A stretch of 8,727 nt of DNA. It comes from Bacteroidales bacterium. GTDB taxonomy: Bacteria; Bacteroidota; Bacteroidia; Bacteroidales; UBA12077. The first letter of the stretch is position 1, and every line of letters starts with the position of its first letter. Below are positions 6,254-8,727 of the stretch, one piece after another. The notes beneath the pieces are model-generated. The model was given only the letters and a program-made list of their open reading frames with translations, searched no databases and was not told the DNA's origin. The DNA lies in assembly GCA_030600865.1 (NCBI GenBank), contig JAUVUS010000074.1, forward strand, positions 1-8,727, written 5' to 3'. Made by a program: the position numbers and the translations under genes.

Positions 6254-6280
6254 TTTCTTTCTCATCTAAGGAGAAAGAAA
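6254..6280. repeat. Perfect 10-bp stem hairpin
   Basis: TTTCTTTCTC (6254-6263) and GAGAAAGAAA (6271-6280) are perfect inverted repeats around the loop ATCTAAG. It lies in the gene-free region, with no ORF ending nearby on either strand, so a terminator role is unlikely. Confidence 0.6.
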
Positions 6281-6376
6281 ATAAGTTAAATATTTAATAT
6301 ACAGCATTTTTTAGCACATGCAATTTCATTCCAAAATAGCAATCCCAATTTGGGTCATGCATTGGCGAAAGCAGAT

Positions 6377-6458
6377 GTTAACTTAAAATATCTTTTTTTA
6401 TTTCCCCTTTTTTAAAAGCTTGGCTGCCGAATGGCAGTGGGCTAGGGGGATTAAAATT
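6377..6458 (+). repeat. Palindromic C/G-tract element, copy 2 (interrupted by a 20-bp palindrome)
   Basis: Bases 6377-6418 match 5801-5842 at 41 of 42 positions, and 6439-6458 match 5844-5863 exactly. Between the two halves, at 6419-6438, sits a 20-bp palindromic unit absent from copy 1, apart from one G of the run. The unit breaks the nine-pair stem of this copy. Confidence 0.85.
6419..6438 (-). repeat. 20-bp double-palindrome unit, copy C, inside a repeat
   Basis: CTTGGCTGCCGAATGGCAGT contains the perfect hairpin CTGCC-GAAT-GGCAG. It occupies the centre of the 6377-6458 repeat, exactly where the copy at 5801-5863 runs through uninterrupted. Its reverse complement agrees with copy D at about 13 of 20 positions. 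Confidence 0.7.
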
Positions 6459-6806
6459 AAAAATAAGAAACAATTATAAGTGTTTGAAAAATAAAAGACT
6501 TCAAAGTCCTTCTTTATCACTGATTAACTAGCTTTTTTACATTTAGGTTAAAATCAAATGGTTATAAATAATCAATTTTATTTGATAAATGTTAAATAAA
6601 ATCGTAATTTGAATAATTTTATTGAAAATTAGTATGTTTCTTTCCTAATCCTCTGTTTAAAATATTGTAACTATAAGGTATTTTCATTTTAACAATTATT
6701 AATGAAAAATAAATCTCCACCTTAGTTGTAGTCAAAATCTTTTTGATATCAATCCTTTTTTTTCCAAAATTTAAAGAATTCAAATTATTAATTAAACGCT
6801 AATTTT

Positions 6807-7538
6807 ATGAAAGTATTTAAACTTTTAATTATTCTATTTGCTATATCAATAGCGAATTCTTATGCAGGTAAAAAACCTACCATAATTGAGAGAATTAATA
6901 ACACTGAAACCATTCAGGTTTATTTTTCAGAATCTCAAGTTACTGTTAAACAACCTGAAGCTTCTGCTACAGTTTCTTTATATCCGGAAGAAGCTGAAGC
7001 TGTAAAAACAAAATTTGAATCTATTGATTTACCTGAAGATTATGCATCAATTTATAGCACTGTGGTTGATGAATTAAATAAGGTGTTTGGTGTAGAAAAA
7101 TTTGTTTTGGGTAATTTAGACGATGTGCCAAAAAAGACAGTTAAAATATTTGGCGCAGACACTGAAGTGGAAGATTGGAACCTGTTGGATGATAAATTTA
7201 TTGTTACTGCTTCTGTTAGTGTTAGATATTATGGAATGACCTATTCAAGAGCTGACGAAAAGGTGAAAATTGAATCTAATCTGGAAGCATCAATAAATCT
7301 ATATTTCTGCGACATTGTAGAAGAAAAAGCACCATTAAAGTATCTTAACGCGGCTGGAACTAATATTTTTGTTAAAGGAGATAAATTAACACAAATGGGA
7401 ATTTTTACTACTATGGAACAATTTACAGAGCAAGTAGCTCCAAATTCTTTAGTAGATAAATTAAAGGAAACAGTACCTGGTAGTCTTGATAAATTTTATG
7501 CAAAGCAAAAAAAGAAATACGATAAAGCTAATAAATAG
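6807..7538 (+). CDS. Secreted or periplasmic protein of unknown function
   Basis: The 243-residue product begins with a clear Sec signal peptide (MKVFKLLIILFAISIANSYA, probable cleavage after A20). I do not recognise the mature part. It is mixed alpha/beta in appearance, acidic in the middle (PEEAEAVKTKFESIDLPEDY at about 60-79), and ends in a lysine-rich helix (KFYAKQKKKYDKANK). It has a single cysteine (C168) and no cysteine at the signal cleavage site, so it is not a lipoprotein. No internal repeat or C-terminal sorting domain is obvious. A weak Bacteroidetes-type promoter match (TTTG at 6581-6584, then TAATTTG at 6605-6611, 20 bases apart and one base short of consensus) lies about 195 bp upstream; I would not rely on it. 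The gene stands alone and is closed by a strong intrinsic terminator, so it is probably a monocistronic, expressed gene. Confidence 0.78.
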   Translation: MKVFKLLIILFAISIANSYAGKKPTIIERINNTETIQVYFSESQVTVKQPEASATVSLYPEEAEAVKTKFESIDLPEDYASIYSTVVDELNKVFGVEKFVLGNLDDVPKKTVKIFGADTEVEDWNLLDDKFIVTASVSVRYYGMTYSRADEKVKIESNLEASINLYFCDIVEEKAPLKYLNAAGTNIFVKGDKLTQMGIFTTMEQFTEQVAPNSLVDKLKETVPGSLDKFYAKQKKKYDKANK

Positions 7539-7556
7539 AGAATCTTTTTAAATAAA

Positions 7557-7590
7557 AATAGGATCTGATTTCAGATCCTATTCTTTTATT
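7557..7590 (+). terminator. Intrinsic terminator
   Basis: AATAGGATCTGA (7557-7568) and TCAGATCCTATT (7571-7582) form a perfect 12-bp stem with a minimal loop, followed by CTTTTATT. It lies 18 bp after the stop codon of the secreted-protein gene. The upstream A-rich side could also serve transcripts arriving from the right, but no gene on that strand needs it. Confidence 0.88.
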
Positions 7591-7769
7591 ATATAATATT
7601 TATTACACCAAACCTTCATTTCCTAAACAAAAAATATTCAATAATTTATTAATAACTCAACTTTGGATTGTCTGATTTTTTTATTAATTTCATGAAACAA
7701 TTTTAAACAGATGATTTTTATTCATATTATGTTTTATTTTATGTAGAATAGTTGTCCGTCTATAAACTA

Positions 7770-7786
7770 GTTGTACACCATTTGCT
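7770..7786 (+). repeat. Left arm of a 17-bp inverted repeat bounding the DUF3024/lipocalin-like pair
   Basis: GTTGTACACCATTTGCT matches the reverse complement of 8568-8584 at 15 of 17 positions, with only the central CA/TG differing. A related short motif, TAGTTGTCCGTC, lies 20 bp upstream at 7748-7759. The arm sits 30 bp before the DUF3024 start codon. Confidence 0.7.
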
Positions 7787-7815
7787 TTAATGACAGTGCT
7801 TAAATTGAAATTATA

Positions 7816-8160
7816 ATGAAAAAGGGACAGATAATTAGCATCATTGAAAATAAGATTCAAAAATTTATAGACAATATTAGACCTCCCGTTGAAATGAGAG
7901 ATAAAGTGGATATAGGATATAAGTTTGAAGATAACACTGTTGAAATTTTTGAGATAAGACCTAAGTGGGATAATGAAAAGGAAAAAACCCATTTGCTAAT
8001 AGCAAAAGCAAAATATATTAAATCACGTAATAAATGGAACATCTACTGGATGAGAGCGAATGGCAATTGGGAAAGGTACGAACCCAACTTAGAAGTTAAT
8101 GAACTAACCGATTTTTTTGAAATTCTTAAAACTGATAAGCATGGTTGTTTTTGGGGATAA
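7816..8160 (+). CDS. DUF3024 family protein
   Basis: The 114-residue protein matches what I remember of the DUF3024 family along its whole length. An N-terminal helix leads to RPP (22-24), a strand pair reads VEIFEIRPKW (42-51), the IAKAKY motif lies at 62-67, and a tryptophan-rich stretch (WNIYWMRANGNWERYEP, 74-90) precedes the family's closing signature D107-x-x-GCFWG (110-114). The family has no established function; members are small, soluble and cytoplasmic, and I infer no activity here. It has no signal peptide. The ATG at 7816 gives a normal-length family member; upstream bases are AT-rich without a Shine-Dalgarno. The next gene begins within its last 20 bases, so the two share a transcript. 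Both lie between the arms of a 17-bp inverted repeat, which suggests that they moved as a unit. Confidence 0.85.
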   Translation: MKKGQIISIIENKIQKFIDNIRPPVEMRDKVDIGYKFEDNTVEIFEIRPKWDNEKEKTHLLIAKAKYIKSRNKWNIYWMRANGNWERYEPNLEVNELTDFFEILKTDKHGCFWG

Positions 8161-8569
8161 TTCATTACGTGCTGACTGGCATAGATTATTAATAATCACT
8201 CTGATATTGACTTTATGTTTTAAGACAGTTAATGCTCAGAAACATGAATTTAAAAAAGAACACATCTGTGGAAAATGGATAATGATAAATTTTGAACAAA
8301 ATCCATATGAGCTTCATGACACGATAATATTTAAGAAAAATAAAGAATTTCAAACATCAATTGTTCCTCAAACTATTAATATTGGCAAATGGAATTTAGT
8401 AAGGAATAGAATTAAGCTAAAATCGTGTTTGCATAGTTCTGATAATCCATATAAATGTAGAGATTTTAAGTGGGACTGGATAGTATTAGAGCTAAGTAAG
8501 AATAGAATGAAAATTAAGCAACTTGACAATTCTGACGGAAAAATCATTGAATACAAAAAGATAGAATAG
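8141..8569 (+). CDS. Secreted small lipocalin-like protein with an odd N-terminus
   Basis: From the ATG at 8141 the product is 142 residues; a TTG at 8117 would add eight. A hydrophobic stretch (RLLIITLILTLCFKTVNA) ends at a plausible signal-peptidase site, after which the mature protein begins QKHEFKKEHICGKW. The pattern ICGKW, then DTIIFKKNKEF, then GKWNLVRNRIKL resembles the small lipocalin-like domains common in secreted Bacteroidetes proteins; three cysteines lie in the mature part. This is a shape-level call, not a motif proof. The start overlaps the DUF3024 gene by 20 bases, and the first residues (MVVFGD) are simply the conserved GCFWG codons of that gene read in another frame. That leaves an unusually long polar n-region (MVVFGDNSLRADWHR) before the signal core. 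I infer that the original start was lost when the two genes were joined. Confidence 0.6.
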   Translation: MVVFGDNSLRADWHRLLIITLILTLCFKTVNAQKHEFKKEHICGKWIMINFEQNPYELHDTIIFKKNKEFQTSIVPQTINIGKWNLVRNRIKLKSCLHSSDNPYKCRDFKWDWIVLELSKNRMKIKQLDNSDGKIIEYKKIE

Positions 8570-8584
8570 CAAACAGTGTACAAC
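8568..8584 (-). repeat. Right arm of the 17-bp inverted repeat
   Basis: AGCAAACAGTGTACAAC overlaps the last two bases of the lipocalin-like stop codon and mirrors 7770-7786. The outer nine bases (GTGTACAAC against GTTGTACAC) pair perfectly. It is followed by a bulged stem-loop at 8590-8624. Confidence 0.7.
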
Positions 8585-8589
8585 ATCGG

Positions 8590-8624
8590 GTCAAACTCAA
8601 ACCGGGTTTTTGTGGTTTTTTGAC
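8590..8624. repeat. Imperfect stem-loop after the inverted repeat
   Basis: GTCAAA (8590-8595) pairs with TTTGAC (8619-8624). Inside, CAAACC and the GGGTTTTTG tract can pair further with several bulges. The bulged form and its place beside the inverted-repeat arm recall recombination hairpins, but it could also act as a weak terminator for the gene before it, as T-runs occur in its right arm. Confidence 0.35.
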
Positions 8625-8626
8625 AA

Positions 8627-8646
8627 CCTGCTTGCCAGCAGGCAAG
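8627..8646 (+). repeat. 20-bp double-palindrome unit, copy D
   Basis: CCTGCTTGCCAGCAGGCAAG folds either as CCTGC-TTGCCA-GCAGG or as CTTGCC-AGCA-GGCAAG, both with perfect stems. This is the same two-way design as copy B. Confidence 0.7.
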
Positions 8647-8675
8647 TTTTTGTTATCTTTAATTTTTGTTAACGG

Positions 8676-8696
8676 GTCTCGATAACTATCGGGATG
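8676..8696 (-). repeat. Imperfect palindrome related to 1389-1406
   Basis: GTCTCGATAACTATCGGGATG, read on the opposite strand, has the same layout as 1387-1407: CATCCCGA, an AT-rich centre, then TCGRGAC. The palindrome is imperfect, with one wobble-compatible change in the stem and a mismatched centre. Confidence 0.55.
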
Positions 8697-8727
8697 AAAC
8701 AAGGCGAACTTAGCGAAGCGATCTCAC

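Larger units (their letters stand above)
5781..6806. other. Gene-free, repeat-dense region of about 1 kb
   Basis: I find no supportable gene, tRNA or rRNA in these 1026 bases on either strand. From left to right it holds: a G/C-tract hairpin element (5801-5863); an inverted pair CGACA/TGTCG (5898-5902 with 5911-5915); a hairpin AATGTAT/ATACATT (5962-5968 with 5981-5987); the 14-bp direct repeat AATTTGGGTCATGC at 6005-6018 and 6347-6360; GCTCAAAA/TTTTGAGC at 6099-6106 and 6235-6242; a long imperfect hairpin (6134-6193); several short perfect hairpins (6202-6280); an inverted TTGGAATGAATTG-type pair at 6120-6132 and 6321-6334; and a second copy of the first element (6377-6458). From about 6460 to 6806 it is AT-rich without strong repeats and presumably holds the promoter of the next gene. 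Confidence 0.7.

Noticed and set aside
7690..7992. Minus-strand ORFs over the DUF3024 gene (also 7857-8042)
   Set aside because: They overlap a gene whose product matches a known family along its whole length; the reverse frames are hydrophobic by-products of AT-rich sequence.
8368..8586. Minus-strand ORF over the lipocalin-like gene
   Set aside because: It is antisense to a better-supported secreted protein and has no independent evidence.

Overview
The window looks like a chromosomal stretch from an AT-rich member of the Bacteroidetes (Bacteroidota). The evidence is the aerotolerance (Bat) genes, the near absence of Shine-Dalgarno sequences before start codons, and intergenic DNA crowded with short palindromes and heptamer repeats of a kind I associate with this phylum. 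No rRNA, tRNA, CRISPR array, transposase or integrase gene was found. An anaerobic or facultative lifestyle is inferred from the tungsten/molybdenum aldehyde oxidoreductase.

Layout. (1) 1-2239: the end of a bat operon, with batD (its start lies outside the window) carrying one in-frame TAA, then an intact batE. (2) 2240-3278: repeat-rich noncoding DNA around a small four-helix membrane protein. A fold-back element lies just before the next gene pair. (3) 3279-5780: a two-gene operon of a four-cluster [4Fe-4S] protein with a Tat-like leader and an aldehyde ferredoxin oxidoreductase (AOR) family catalytic subunit. The AOR start has the only strong Shine-Dalgarno seen in the window. (4) 5781-6806: about 1 kb without a recognisable gene, packed with direct repeats, hairpins and short palindromes. 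(5) 6807-7590: a secreted protein of unknown function with a clear intrinsic terminator. (6) 7770-8584: a DUF3024-family protein overlapping a secreted lipocalin-like protein, the pair bounded by a 17-bp imperfect inverted repeat. (7) 8585-8727: more palindromic repeat DNA.

How the genes work together. BatD and BatE belong to a membrane-associated system linked to oxygen and stress tolerance. In the FeS/AOR pair, the FeS protein is expected to carry electrons to or from the aldehyde-oxidising subunit. The remaining genes look like accessory cargo. I do not see a clearly new multi-gene system. The best leads are the Tat-leader/AOR pair, a 20-bp palindrome visible as an occupied site beside a near-identical empty one, and the cassette-like DUF3024/lipocalin unit.
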